Made by a program: the position numbers and the translations under genes
Notes under the pieces: generated by a model
The model's database searches: none
What the model was told of the DNA's origin: nothing
The model's input: only the letters and a program-made list of their open reading frames with translations
Assembly (NCBI GenBank): GCA_964561495.1
Contig: CAZLPW010000048.1
Location: 1 to 15,315, forward strand
DNA from: CAZLPW01 sp964561495
Lineage (GTDB): Bacteria; Fidelibacterota; Marinisomatia; Marinisomatales; UBA1611
DNA length: 15,315 bases
Direction of reading: 5' to 3'
Part shown: in pieces, positions 15,058 to 15,315 of the stretch
How the letters are laid out: every line of letters starts with the position of its first letter
How positions within the stretch are numbered: position 1 is the first letter of the stretch

Positions 15058-15315
15058 ATGAAACAATATAAGTTTCTAATATTACCAGGGATTCTTTTCT
15101 TAATTATTTCATCCGCGTGGCGTTGTCAAGAGAGTCCAATCTATACTGACCTATCAGATTCTAGTTTAACATTATTAGATACAACTTTTTACAATATTCA
15201 TGGTGATTCCTATTGGGTTTCTCCTCAGCTGGGCTTAGTGGAAAGATTGTATTTTGGGTCTAAGAACAGTATCTCAGCATATAATAATCTTTTTGAAATG
15301 CCAAAATCAAGTTCT
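15058..15315 (+). CDS. secreted protein, 3' end missing (possible DUF4270-like)
   Basis: An open frame of 86 codons runs from the ATG at 15058 through the right edge without a stop. It begins 27 bases after the GT5-like gene on the same strand. The first 20 residues form a signal peptide (MKQYKFLILPGILFLIISSA). They are followed by WRC, so C23 could be a lipoprotein cysteine, although the lipobox is poor. The visible mature part (LTLLDTTFYNIHGDSYW...LGLVERLYFGSKNSISAYNNLFEMP) suggests a beta-rich domain of the DNRLRE/DUF4270 sort. In Bacteroidetes the gene after the GT5-like protein often encodes a DUF4270 lipoprotein. That context comes from memory and the similarity is weak. Confidence 0.65.
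   Translation, partial: MKQYKFLILPGILFLIISSAWRCQESPIYTDLSDSSLTLLDTTFYNIHGDSYWVSPQLGLVERLYFGSKNSISAYNNLFEMPKSSS

Overview
This window is AT-rich, with many A/T runs by eye, and every supported gene lies on the + strand. Genes are tightly packed. The longest stretches without a gene are 2780-2890 (111 bases) and 7887-7996 (110 bases), so no gap reaches 300 bases. The gene content points to a bacterium of the Fibrobacteres-Chlorobi-Bacteroidetes (FCB) superphylum, and marine Candidatus Marinimicrobia (SAR406) fits best. The clues are a GWxTD-domain protein, a secreted 'two-component regulator' type beta-propeller, a stand-alone N-terminal glycogen-synthase-like protein of the Bacteroidetes kind, low GC, and many starts without a Shine-Dalgarno sequence. 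The phylum is an inference from gene content, not from a marker gene.

Layout. Positions 1-1063 hold the 3' end of an envelope-type protein resembling LPP20 lipoproteins. Positions 1156-1512 hold a small secreted heavy-metal-associated (HMA) domain protein, closed by a clear intrinsic terminator. Positions 1604-2779 hold a membrane-anchored metallophosphoesterase. Positions 2891-4168 hold thioredoxin and thioredoxin reductase, a complete NADPH-driven disulfide-reducing pair. Positions 4224-4955 hold a lone ABC-type ATPase that keeps Walker A but has lost the catalytic glutamate and switch histidine. Positions 5005-7886 hold a secreted beta-propeller protein that overlaps by 19 bases a secreted GWxTD-domain protein.

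Positions 7997-13290 are a complete cell-elongation (elongasome) operon, mreB-mreC-mreD-mrdA(pbp2)-rodA. Its genes touch or overlap (6-base gap, 8-base overlap, then two TAATG stop/start junctions). The products should work as one machine: cytoplasmic MreB filaments, the MreC/MreD membrane regulators, the PBP2 transpeptidase and the RodA glycan polymerase. A rod or curved-rod shape is therefore expected. Next comes a CpoB/YbgF-like periplasmic coiled-coil/TPR protein (13362-14180). After it are a stand-alone GT5 N-domain protein lacking its catalytic residues (14203-15030) and the start of a secreted protein that runs off the right edge (15058-15315).

Most of the window is conserved housekeeping (redox, cell shape). 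The parts most worth a second look are the degenerate ABC ATPase, the propeller/GWxTD pair directly upstream of mreB, the apparently non-catalytic GT5-like protein with its secreted neighbour, and the CX3C variant of the HMA metal site. I saw no tRNA, rRNA, CRISPR array, insertion sequence or phage gene.
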